Source of the DNA: a virus
Virus record (IMG/VR): IMGVR_UViG_3300036770_003181
Span: 1 to 28,680 of that record
DNA length: 28,680 bases
Strand: one strand, 5' to 3'
The position numbers and the translations under genes were made by a program. This document shows positions 23,754 to 28,680 of this stretch, one piece after another. The notes under the pieces are model-generated. The model searched no databases. It was not told the DNA's origin and was given only the letters and a program-made list of their open reading frames with translations. Each line of letters starts with the position of its first letter. Within the stretch, counting starts at the first letter, position 1.

Positions 23754-24091
23754 TACTTTTGCTCTCCTAATGCATTAGCCTGTTCTAGGATTTGAGCTAG
23801 CTCTTCTGCTCCTAGTTCAAAACCTGCAGAATCTCCAGATGCTTTAGCGTTATCCATTCTCTGAACGATGGTTAGCATTTTTACTAACATTTCATCATTC
23901 TTAACTCCAATCTCTAGGTAGTTGGCGATCATAGGTACAACTAGAGTAGCATCCCCAATATTTTCAATAAGAGGTTTAAGCTCTCCAATCAGAGCATTAA
24001 TCTGCTTATCCTTCTTCTTGGAGTTGTTATAAATCTCCTCTAAGACATTAGAAACAGTCTTGCCGGTAAATAGCTCCTTATCTAGTGCCAT
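23753..24091 (-). CDS. Conserved small phage protein at the head of the virion cassette
   Basis: This 112-residue protein is mostly helical: SNVLEEIYNNSKKKDKQINA, LIGELKPLIENIGDATLVVP, then YLEIGVKNDEMLVKMLTIVQ. I associate the pattern 'vP.I..YL.igVkND..LvK' with small T4-like phage proteins of unknown function encoded near the sigma factor and the baseplate genes. No catalytic or membrane motif is visible. It follows the sigma gene by 24 nt with a CTATTTAT motif in the gap, and overlaps the gp5-like gene by 1 nt, so it is the first gene of the late virion unit. Confidence 0.7.
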   Translation of the reverse strand: MALDKELFTGKTVSNVLEEIYNNSKKKDKQINALIGELKPLIENIGDATLVVPMIANYLEIGVKNDEMLVKMLTIVQRMDNAKASGDSAGFELGAEELAQILEQANALGEQK

Positions 24092-24102
24092 ACTCTTTCT
24101 TT

Positions 24103-24110
24103 ATAAATAG
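24103..24110 (-). promoter_or_regulatory. CTATTTAT late-type motif at the sigma/virion boundary
   Basis: Exact CTATTTAT (in the context CTATTTATAAAGAA) on the minus strand in the 24-nt gap after the sigma factor stop, 11 nt before the ATG of the first virion-cassette gene. The same 14-nt string occurs before the gene starting at 1544. Confidence 0.55.
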
Positions 24111-24115
24111 AAAGG

Positions 24116-24817
24116 TTAGTTTTTTAGGTCCACCATACCTTCCTGCTCAAGAGCAGTGTAGATACTGTAGAACTCGTCTCTAAGCACATTGATGACTTTG
24201 GTAAGGTACGGGGTCTCGGTACCGGTCATCTCTCGTATATAGATATATAAAGCTTTCTTCTTGAAAATATCAAGATCGTAACGCTTTTCAAATAAGGTTA
24301 GAACCGCATCCGCTACTTTTCTATCTGCTTCCTTAGGAAAAAGGATCTCCAGGCGGTCGTAAGTACGTTCGATATAGATATCGAAGATTTGACGTAGGGT
24401 TAGAGCGTTAGGATGTATGTCGTTTGTCTCAAGCTCGTAGGTTCCGTTGAACTCATCTACTGGAGCTAGTGATTTTAAACGCTTATAGTTCTTGTTGTTG
24501 TAGTTGATTAGGTGTCTTTTGACGATAGTACCGAAGTACGAATATGCTTTTGCACCTCTAGTAGGATCAAACATATGAATCTTCTCTTCCACTAGCAGGG
24601 AAATGACCTCGTGTTTTAGATCTTCAAGGTCATCCACGTCGGTGTAGTAGAATTTAAAGGTGTGAATGATGTTTTCTACCAGTTTATAGAAAGGATAGTA
24701 GATTTCGTTAGTAAAAATCTTCTGTCTGAACGCTGTATCTTTAGAGTTATTATAAGCTACAATAGCATTCTCTGTATCCTGTGTAAAATAATTTGTGTTA
24801 CTCTTTTTTCTCCCCAT
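24116..24817 (-). CDS. 55: Late-transcription sigma factor, gp55-like
   Basis: This 233-residue protein has the sigma region 2 pattern of T4 gp55-type factors: YTDVDDLEDLKHEVISLLVE then FDPTRGAKAYSYFGTIVKRH and LINYNNKNYKRL (about residues 58-120). The YFGTIVKRHLIN helix corresponds to the part that recognises the promoter -10 element. The C-terminal half (TLRQIFDIYIERTYDRLEIL, LTKVINVLRDEFYSIYTALE) is helical and lacks an obvious region 4, as in T4, where a co-activator replaces it. It would redirect host RNA polymerase to late promoters. It is the last gene of the host-promoter operon at 26.0 kb, directly before the virion cassette. Confidence 0.85.
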   Translation of the reverse strand: MGRKKSNTNYFTQDTENAIVAYNNSKDTAFRQKIFTNEIYYPFYKLVENIIHTFKFYYTDVDDLEDLKHEVISLLVEEKIHMFDPTRGAKAYSYFGTIVKRHLINYNNKNYKRLKSLAPVDEFNGTYELETNDIHPNALTLRQIFDIYIERTYDRLEILFPKEADRKVADAVLTLFEKRYDLDIFKKKALYIYIREMTGTETPYLTKVINVLRDEFYSIYTALEQEGMVDLKN

Positions 24818-24821
24818 GAGT

Positions 24822-25091
24822 TTATCTTAAGTTGTACTCATCGAGTGTATCTTGTATAGCTTTTAAGTTAGAGAAAAAGAAACCGACTTCGTCATCTGAT
24901 GAAAAATGACCTGTTGCATCGACTTCACGTAACCTTTTTGATGAATCCTCTATCAAGCTTGCAATTCGCTCGACGTATATTTGCTGATTTTGAACGGTGT
25001 CCTCGTATTTTTCAAGTTTTCTCATGGTATTCCACGTAGTAAACCCGAGGACAATAACTAATATAGCTAAAATTATGATTGAAACCAACAT
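24822..25091 (-). CDS. Small membrane protein with helical tail
   Basis: The 89-residue product starts with one transmembrane helix (MLVSIIILAILVIVLGFTTW, residues 1-20), then a charged helical stretch (TMRKLEKYEDTVQNQQIYVE, about 22-41) and a conserved-looking FSSDDEVGFFFSNLKAIQD motif near the C-terminus. The topology is probably N-out with a cytoplasmic coiled coil. It lies between the HD hydrolase (2-nt gap) and the sigma factor (4-nt gap), so it belongs to the same operon. It could be an inner-membrane accessory protein; I know no function for it. Confidence 0.65.
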   Translation of the reverse strand: MLVSIIILAILVIVLGFTTWNTMRKLEKYEDTVQNQQIYVERIASLIEDSSKRLREVDATGHFSSDDEVGFFFSNLKAIQDTLDEYNLR

Positions 25092-25093
25092 TT

Positions 25094-25831
25094 TTAGATG
25101 TTTTTTAGTAGATTATTTAAACCTTCTGAGGATTTTACTGTTTTTCCTGTAGAAGATTTAGTTTTTTCGGTGTTAGGAGTGGTTTTTCCACCTAAACTCA
25201 TCCAACGATCGTACTCAATCTTAGAAGCCATAAAGTCGGCCTGGTGTAGAATGTAAACGATGTTAGTTTTAAAACGTGAATCTGGGTTATGACTGAAGAA
25301 ATATGCTTTGTTTGCATCATCATAGATACCATCATGAAGTCTGATAGCTAAATACTCCTTCTGAGACATGGAAATACTGTATTTCTGAAGGAGAAATAGA
25401 GAGCGGTCTTGGATGAGCATGAAATCGAGGTTGGTATTAATAGAATACTCCTCTTTTAGCTTATCTCTACGCCAGTTATCAGTTTGAGGAAGGTACCCAT
25501 CCTCTTCTCCGTTACCGATCTTACCTAAATCGTGGTTAAGAGCAGCAAAAACAAGTTCTTCTTCGGTAAAATCGATATTCGCACCGGATACCTCCCAGAA
25601 TTTAGTAGTTTGAAGAGCTAATTTAACAACCCTATTGACATGCTCTACATATCCCCCAGGAAATGCATTATGATACCATGATTTTGAAGAGGCAGGAGCA
25701 AGAACCATGTGTTCGGCAAGAGATTCGTATAGGGATTTTAATTTATCCTTACGTTCACCAGTAATGTATTCGTCAATGTATTGAAGATGACGATTCCAAT
25801 TAGCTTCTACTTGTTCGGGTGTAAGTTGCAT
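25094..25831 (-). CDS. HD-domain phosphohydrolase (YhaM-like HD)
   Basis: This 245-residue protein shows the full HD metal set: HNAFPGGYVEHVNRVVKLAL with H64, NHDLGKIG with H100-D101, IRLHDGIY with H166-D167, and LHQADFMAS with D199. The SWYHNAFPGGYVEH stretch resembles the HHxxxGGLLEH of YhaM-type 3'-5' exoribonucleases, though here the protein is the HD domain alone without the OB nucleic-acid-binding domain. Substrates of HD enzymes include dNTPs, nucleotides and RNA ends; the sequence does not decide. The C-terminus is Ser/Thr/Lys-rich and probably flexible. It is co-transcribed with the late sigma factor, so it is likely an early/middle metabolic gene. Confidence 0.85.
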   Translation of the reverse strand: MQLTPEQVEANWNRHLQYIDEYITGERKDKLKSLYESLAEHMVLAPASSKSWYHNAFPGGYVEHVNRVVKLALQTTKFWEVSGANIDFTEEELVFAALNHDLGKIGNGEEDGYLPQTDNWRRDKLKEEYSINTNLDFMLIQDRSLFLLQKYSISMSQKEYLAIRLHDGIYDDANKAYFFSHNPDSRFKTNIVYILHQADFMASKIEYDRWMSLGGKTTPNTEKTKSSTGKTVKSSEGLNNLLKNI

Positions 25832-25833
25832 AA

Positions 25834-26016
25834 TTAGGCTTTAAAGTATTCTTCTTCACGATTAATCATAGTTTGCATATCTCGAAGGATCTCTCGAGCT
25901 TTATCTAAATCTACGTAAGCTTGATCTCTATTCAGAGTTGCAACACTATGTTCAATCTTCTTGATTTGAGATTCAAGACGATTAATTTTTTCTTGATATA
26001 AATTTTTGTTTTTCAT
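25834..26016 (-). CDS. Small coiled-coil protein, first gene of the sigma operon
   Basis: This is a 60-residue, highly charged helical protein: YQEKINRLESQIKKIEHSVA (about residues 7-26) has clear heptad spacing, followed by LNRDQAYVDLDKAREILRDM. It lacks any motif for catalysis. It is the first gene after the host-type promoter at 26.1 kb, with an unusually long leader of about 95 nt, and lies 2 nt before the HD gene. The short length makes it less certain, but the frame, operon position and strong helix pattern support it. Confidence 0.6.
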   Translation of the reverse strand: MKNKNLYQEKINRLESQIKKIEHSVATLNRDQAYVDLDKAREILRDMQTMINREEEYFKA

Positions 26017-26052
26017 AAGTACTTTATAATTATAATTCTTTTTATAATATAA

Positions 26053-26068
26053 TATTAATTAATAATAT
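26053..26068. repeat. AT-rich palindrome in the sigma-operon leader
   Basis: TATTAATTAATA (26053-26064) is a perfect 12-nt palindrome, and the wider sequence can fold as ATATTA / TAATAT with a 5-nt loop. It lies in the long leader between the promoter and the first gene. It might be an operator; the surrounding A/T-richness makes chance likely. Confidence 0.3.
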
Positions 26069-26076
26069 ACAATATA

Positions 26077-26111
26077 TTCTTTCTCCCTCTCCCCTTTTTC
26101 TCCTCCCCTTC
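26077..26111. other. 35-nt strand-asymmetric pyrimidine/purine tract
   Basis: All bases from 26077 to 26111 are C or T on the plus strand, so the minus-strand leader is an unbroken run of A and G with several GGGG/GAGGAG blocks. It lies just downstream of the transcription start expected for the sigma operon, so the mRNA would begin with a purine-only segment about 60 nt before the first ATG. Confidence 0.6.
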
Positions 26112-26115
26112 GTTT

Positions 26116-26146
26116 CAAATATACGAACTAAATCAATACGAAACAA
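26116..26146 (-). promoter_or_regulatory. Host-type (Bacteroidota) promoter for the sigma operon
   Basis: Minus strand TTG (26146-26144), exactly 20 nt, then TATATTTG (26123-26116), a full match to the Bacteroidota -7 consensus TAnnTTTG. The spacer ends AGTTCG. It is the best match of the five in this window and would drive the 60-residue protein, HD hydrolase, membrane protein and late sigma factor. Confidence 0.8.
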
Positions 26147-26155
26147 CTGTTCTAT

Positions 26156-26187
26156 AAAAAAGTTTCTCACACGCGCCGCGCCGCGCG
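26156..26187 (-). terminator. GC-rich hairpin with T-run, candidate terminator
   Basis: Positions 26172-26187 are 16 consecutive G/C bases able to fold as CGCGC-(6)-GCGCG. Downstream on the minus strand, after about 10 nt, is T6 (26161-26156). It lies 19 nt after the stop of the 209-residue gene and just before the next promoter, which fits a terminator, although the T-run is farther from the stem than usual. Confidence 0.5.
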
Positions 26188-26206
26188 AAAAGTCGCACCG
26201 CAGATT

Positions 26207-26836
26207 TTAGTAGTAGTTAGCATCTCCGGTCTTCATTTGAGAGCCTAGCAGTTCAATTACTTCAATAGCCTTCTCTAGCGTAACCTCAAAGAATTCACGA
26301 GAGGAACCTTGATCACTAGTACGGCGATAGTTTACTAAGTACTCATGAACGGAATGCTCTAGCAGATAATCATTCTCTACCGGGAGTGAATACCGAAGCT
26401 TCCATTCGGAAACAACACCGGCTCCGTTAATTTGAGCAACTCTCCGTAAAGGATTAACCGCCTTCCCGATCTTAACAAACCCCGGGTAAGCTTCATTAGT
26501 AAGAACATACACGAATTGACCCTTGGAATAATACTGCTCAAACTTCTTGAGATCGTCCGTACGCTTGGCGAAAAGATACTTCCAGGTGTGGGTATTAGTT
26601 TCAGGCTCATAAGCCATAGGAACCTCTATACGATAGTCGCAGTTGAGCATATTAGAGACATCAGCCGGATTATGCTGACGAAACTTAAAACGTACATCGG
26701 CGTAGTTCTGGAACCATTCCTTGGCTCTAAGATGATAGTCTAGCTCAGAGGCATCTGGGTAGAAATCATAGATGGTAATGAGAGACTCAGATTCAAGTTC
26801 TAAAGCCTCTTCGAAGGAAAGCTTCTTAAGAGACAT
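26207..26836 (-). CDS. T5orf172/MUG113-type GIY-YIG-like protein
   Basis: This is a 209-residue protein. The C-terminal half carries FVYVLTNEAYPGFVKIGKAV (about residues 108-127), where VYVL and VKIG replace GIY and YIG, then PLRRVAQIN with the catalytic-type Arg, LEHSVHEYLVNYR, and REFFEV with the expected Glu (about 183-188). This is the order seen in T5orf172/MUG113 nuclease-like domains. The N-terminal half (LSFEEALELESESLITIYDF and a Trp-rich stretch) is not recognised and could bind DNA or a partner. Such proteins are often encoded in large phages; whether they cut DNA is uncertain. It follows the membrane protein gene by 3 nt. Confidence 0.75.
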   Translation of the reverse strand: MSLKKLSFEEALELESESLITIYDFYPDASELDYHLRAKEWFQNYADVRFKFRQHNPADVSNMLNCDYRIEVPMAYEPETNTHTWKYLFAKRTDDLKKFEQYYSKGQFVYVLTNEAYPGFVKIGKAVNPLRRVAQINGAGVVSEWKLRYSLPVENDYLLEHSVHEYLVNYRRTSDQGSSREFFEVTLEKAIEVIELLGSQMKTGDANYY

Positions 26837-26839
26837 ATA

Positions 26840-27049
26840 TTACTCGTTATCGTTATTGTCTCCGAACAGGACAGTCTTAATGAACATAGTCACAAAGAAG
26901 AGTAAGGCGATAGGCCAGATAAGCACTACAATAAAACGCTCTAGCATAGTAAAGCGATTCTGCTCGGATTCAAGCCGGGTAGTAATCAAATCCCACAGGA
27001 AGTTAAAAGCAACTCCTGCAAACAAGTACCAAATAATCGCACTAATCAT
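26840..27049 (-). CDS. Small inner-membrane protein, two transmembrane helices
   Basis: This 69-residue protein has two hydrophobic segments: MISAIIWYLFAGVAFNFLWD (1-20) and FIVVLIWPIALLFFVTMFIK (about 39-58), joined by a charged loop (TTRLESEQNRF), with an acidic tail DNNDNE. It is the first gene after a host-type promoter whose -7 box ends 23 nt upstream of the ATG, which supports expression and strand. An antisense frame over the same region lacks such signals. Function unknown; small phage membrane proteins often affect superinfection or lysis timing. Confidence 0.7.
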   Translation of the reverse strand: MISAIIWYLFAGVAFNFLWDLITTRLESEQNRFTMLERFIVVLIWPIALLFFVTMFIKTVLFGDNNDNE

Positions 27050-27072
27050 AACCTTTATTTTTTATTAATACT

Positions 27073-27103
27073 TAAAGATACGAACTAATTTACTTGGAGG
27101 CAA
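27073..27103 (-). promoter_or_regulatory. Host-type (Bacteroidota) promoter for the membrane protein
   Basis: Minus strand TTG (27103-27101), exactly 20 nt, then TATCTTTA (27080-27073). The spacer ends AGTTCG as in the promoters at 26.1 and 28.07 kb. The TTG lies inside the 3' end of the upstream gene, so it is an internal promoter of the cluster. Confidence 0.7.
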
Positions 27104-27524
27104 CTTTTTCTCCTATTGTTAGTTGAAGTATTTTCCAAAGCCTTGCACATTTTTCATAGTCTTCGGTAGACTCGTAAAACTCGAGTAAGGAGTCAACTGC
27201 AAAAGCTATCTCACTATCATCGAATTGACGGGCTTCTAAGATATGTTCTAATTTAGTCTCATCAAAGCGATCTAAGTAGCCATACAGACGGTCAAAGTAA
27301 GTCTGCTTTAGAGTCTGCTCAATTCTCTCAAATTTCTCCCCATAGGTATTACGGTATCTCTCACATATAATATAGAAGTTCTCTACCGATCTTAGAAAAG
27401 TACCAAAGATGATGTACGGGTGCTGGGTATAATTAATAACCGCTGCTGCAAATCCTTCTTTATTGATATCACCCTCATCCGAATAGTCGAATAAGTCAAA
27501 GAAAGAAGGAGGAAGAGGTTTCAT
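27090..27524 (-). CDS. Helical protein of unknown function
   Basis: This 144-residue protein appears entirely helical and rich in aromatic residues and charge: HPYIIFGTFLRSVENFYIIC, YRNTYGEKFERIEQTLKQTY, YFDRLYGYLDRFDETKLEHI, then YESTEDYEKCARLWKILQLT, the last reminiscent of a short helical hairpin repeat. I do not recognise the family, and no metal or nucleotide motif is visible. It overlaps the upstream 138-residue gene by 4 nt (ATGA), so the two are translationally coupled and may work together. Confidence 0.65.
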   Translation of the reverse strand: MKPLPPSFFDLFDYSDEGDINKEGFAAAVINYTQHPYIIFGTFLRSVENFYIICERYRNTYGEKFERIEQTLKQTYFDRLYGYLDRFDETKLEHILEARQFDDSEIAFAVDSLLEFYESTEDYEKCARLWKILQLTIGEKVASK

Positions 27525-27937
27525 AATGTGATTTCCTTGTGGTATCCTAATCGGCGAATGATATCGGGAGCATGATTGCTAGCGGCAATAAGTACCTGGC
27601 GTTTAAACCCCGGAGCATTAGGAGAGATATTGAATTCTTTAGCAATGCGGCGTTTAATATCAATATCCGATGATAGAGCTTGCTTTAAAAGATCTAAAAG
27701 AGAGACATTATCAAAAGCAAAATGACCGTACTCGCCATCTCTAAGACTGGGGGTAAACTTGTAGTGTATCATCTCACCGGTCCTACCTACTTCCGAATCT
27801 TTTTCCGGATGAACCTCTCCACCTAACATCTGGTATCCTTTCTTGAATACTTGATAGTCCCGGGCCTCCATATCCTTGGTGCTGTTGGTGAATAAGCCTG
27901 AGATAGATTCTTGAAGTAGGGCAGAAATGAGTTTCAT
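27521..27937 (-). CDS. Putative packaged protein with LLQE leader
   Basis: The 138-residue product starts MKLISALLQESISGLF, nearly superimposable on the leader of the kinase-like protein (MKLTQALLTED) and matching the (L/I)xE cleavage rule, so it may be packaged in the head and trimmed after E10. The body (RDYQVFKKGYQMLGGEVHPE, then GEMIHYKFTPSLRDGEYGHF) looks like a small alpha/beta domain, and the C-terminal region (IKRRIAKEFNISPNAPGFKR) is a basic helical segment that could bind nucleic acid. No family recognised. It leads the right-hand minus-strand cluster and has both a host-type promoter and a CTATTTAT motif upstream. Confidence 0.7.
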   Translation of the reverse strand: MKLISALLQESISGLFTNSTKDMEARDYQVFKKGYQMLGGEVHPEKDSEVGRTGEMIHYKFTPSLRDGEYGHFAFDNVSLLDLLKQALSSDIDIKRRIAKEFNISPNAPGFKRQVLIAASNHAPDIIRRLGYHKEITL

Positions 27938-27950
27938 GTCTTTTTTAGAT

Positions 27951-27958
27951 ATAAATAG
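27951..27958 (-). promoter_or_regulatory. CTATTTAT late-type motif
   Basis: Exact CTATTTAT on the minus strand, 13 nt before the ATG of the LLQE-leader gene and downstream of that gene's host-type promoter. This is the one place in the window where both signal types serve the same gene. Confidence 0.5.
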
Positions 27959-27975
27959 GATTCCTCCTGTAATAC

Positions 27976-28006
27976 TAAATATATAAAGATATATCTATAT
28001 AACCAA
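27976..28006 (-). promoter_or_regulatory. Host-type (Bacteroidota) promoter, leftward
   Basis: Minus strand TTG (28006-28004), exactly 20 nt, then TATATTTA (27983-27976). The -7 box ends 38 nt before the ATG at 27937. It lacks the AGTTCG extension of the other host-type sites. It is divergent from the rightward promoter at 28050-28080. Confidence 0.6.
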
Positions 28007-28049
28007 CTATATAGCGAAAAATTTGCCGAAAAAATTTTCCCGGGTTCTT

Positions 28050-28080
28050 TTGGATTATACCCAAAAAGTTCGTATATTAT
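28050..28080 (+). promoter_or_regulatory. Host-type (Bacteroidota) promoter, rightward
   Basis: Plus strand TTG (28050-28052, within TTTTGG), exactly 20 nt, then TATATTAT (28073-28080), with AGTTCG directly before the box. The box ends 54 nt before the ATG of the only plus-strand gene. A small TTTTGG/CCAAAA inverted repeat covers its TTG. Confidence 0.65.
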
Positions 28081-28134
28081 TCAATGTAAGGATTTGGTAC
28101 TACAAAGCTCTTTGACATTTTAAAAAATATTACT

Positions 28135-28533
28135 ATGGAAATTACATCATTTATTTTAGGTGTGTGTACGGTTATTGTCATTATGATGATCGTGGGCACG
28201 TCTGTGAATCACATGACAATCAAAGTCCTGAGAAAGGAAATTAAAAATCTAACAAATGCTATGGAGAGAAACTCTGAAGACCTTTATAGACAGTTAGAAA
28301 AACACGAAGAAGCTCGAGAAAAATTACACTCTGAGGTTATCAACTATACCGATGGCCTAAATAACAATGTTATGAATGAGTTAAATAATGTCTATGGTCA
28401 CATAGATAGTAGGGTAGATAAACTGGATGGTAGATTTACGGGTGAGATAAAAAGACTCTTATTAGAGCAGCAAGCTCTTAGTAAAGAGGTTAGTAGAGTA
28501 GAAACAGGTTATAAAGAAAAAATTAATTACTAA
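28135..28533 (+). CDS. Membrane-anchored coiled-coil protein (only plus-strand gene)
   Basis: This is a 132-residue protein with one N-terminal transmembrane helix (ITSFILGVCTVIVIMMIVGT, about residues 3-22) followed by a long charged helical region from about residue 28 to the C-terminus: KEIKNLTNAMERNSEDLYRQ, LEKHEEAREKLHSEVINYTD, then GEIKRLLLEQQALSKEVSRV. The pattern is that of a membrane-tethered coiled coil. The start ATG has an A-rich upstream stretch (TTTTAAAAAATATTACT) and no Shine-Dalgarno, typical of Bacteroidota-type initiation. It is driven by the rightward promoter at 28.07 kb, away from all other genes. Function unknown; the early-type promoter points to a host-takeover or superinfection role. 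Confidence 0.7.
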   Translation: MEITSFILGVCTVIVIMMIVGTSVNHMTIKVLRKEIKNLTNAMERNSEDLYRQLEKHEEAREKLHSEVINYTDGLNNNVMNELNNVYGHIDSRVDKLDGRFTGEIKRLLLEQQALSKEVSRVETGYKEKINY

Positions 28534-28680
28534 TCGTTAAAGAGCGTAGTACCTTCTCTTTACATATATAAATATATATCACTATACCTTAAAATTTGAT
28601 CAGAGAGTTGCAACCTAGTCTACCTGAGACAACCGTAGAGAAAACCGTATAGTGAAATATACTGGCAGGTTTATAGCACC
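28534..28680. other. Non-coding right edge
   Basis: The last 147 nt hold no convincing gene. A 7-bp stem TAAAGAG/CTCTTTA (28538-28544 with 28556-28562, 11-nt loop) follows the coiled-coil gene and could be a weak terminator, but it has no T-run. An AT-rich block (28561-28580) and a small GTATA/TATAC hairpin follow. I found no tRNA fold here. Confidence 0.4.

Noticed and set aside
26772-27068. Plus-strand open frame of 98 codons opposite the small membrane protein
   Set aside because: The minus-strand gene has a matching promoter and a sensible two-TM product; the antisense product is Ser/Lys-rich with no feature.
28561-28580. TATAAATA-containing AT block on the plus strand
   Set aside because: Alternating AT sequence with many chance matches and no gene visible to its right within the window.
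28590-28680. Possible tRNA at the right edge
   Set aside because: Small hairpins are present but no T-arm motif, anticodon stem or acceptor pairing can be built on either strand.
1-28680. CRISPR arrays, insertion sequences, integrase or attachment sites
   Set aside because: No spaced direct repeats, transposase motifs or terminal inverted repeats were seen on either strand.

Overview
This window looks like part of the genome of a T4-like contractile-tailed phage (myovirus) that probably infects a Bacteroidota host. The T4-like assignment rests on recognisable homologues of baseplate wedge gp25 and gp6, a gp5-like central spike, a gp55-like late sigma factor and a gp61-like primase. The host inference rests on five promoters with Bacteroidota architecture (TTG, exactly 20 nt, then a TAnnTTTG-like box) and on the near absence of Shine-Dalgarno sequences. 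No sequence search was run; all family calls come from motifs read by eye. Almost everything lies on the minus strand, so transcription runs from high to low coordinates, tightly packed with many 1-11 nt overlaps.

Right end (about 28.7 to 26.0 kb): one plus-strand membrane/coiled-coil gene diverges from a minus-strand cluster of small accessory genes (a putative packaged protein, a helical protein, a two-TM membrane protein and a T5orf172/MUG113-type GIY-YIG-like protein). The cluster ends at a very GC-rich hairpin. A strong host-type promoter then drives a coiled-coil protein, an HD-domain hydrolase, a membrane protein and the late sigma factor (26.0 to 24.1 kb).

Centre (24.1 to 10.0 kb): the virion cassette. 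In transcription order it holds a small conserved protein, the gp5-like spike, a helical structural protein, a Pro-rich protein, gp25, gp6, a DNRLRE-like tail protein, a small coiled-coil protein, a 1504-residue tail/baseplate protein, and three smaller structural proteins, two of them paralogues. A GIY-YIG endonuclease-like gene and a minimal kinase-like gene follow (10.0 to 9.0 kb).

Left end (9.0 to 0 kb): a host-type promoter precedes primase and a PD-(D/E)XK nuclease. Then comes a block of unusual enzymes: two tandem nucleotidyltransferases, the second being the N-terminal module of a 1210-residue multi-enzyme protein that also carries an HxGH nucleotidylyltransferase and two HExxH zinc-protease modules; a HAD phosphatase; a zinc-ribbon protein; a protein with a degenerate ParB-like segment; a small cupin-like protein; and a truncated gene at the window edge.

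Two cross-cutting signals stand out. (1) Several otherwise unrelated proteins begin with a short leader ending in L-L/I-x-E, and the 1210-residue protein has the same kind of site between domains. This resembles the T4 capsid-targeting sequence and prohead-protease cleavage rule, and suggests a set of enzymes packaged in the head and delivered with the DNA. (2) The octamer CTATTTAT sits in the short gaps before seven genes, precisely where replication/regulatory genes give way to virion genes, and is a candidate late promoter or translation-initiation element.
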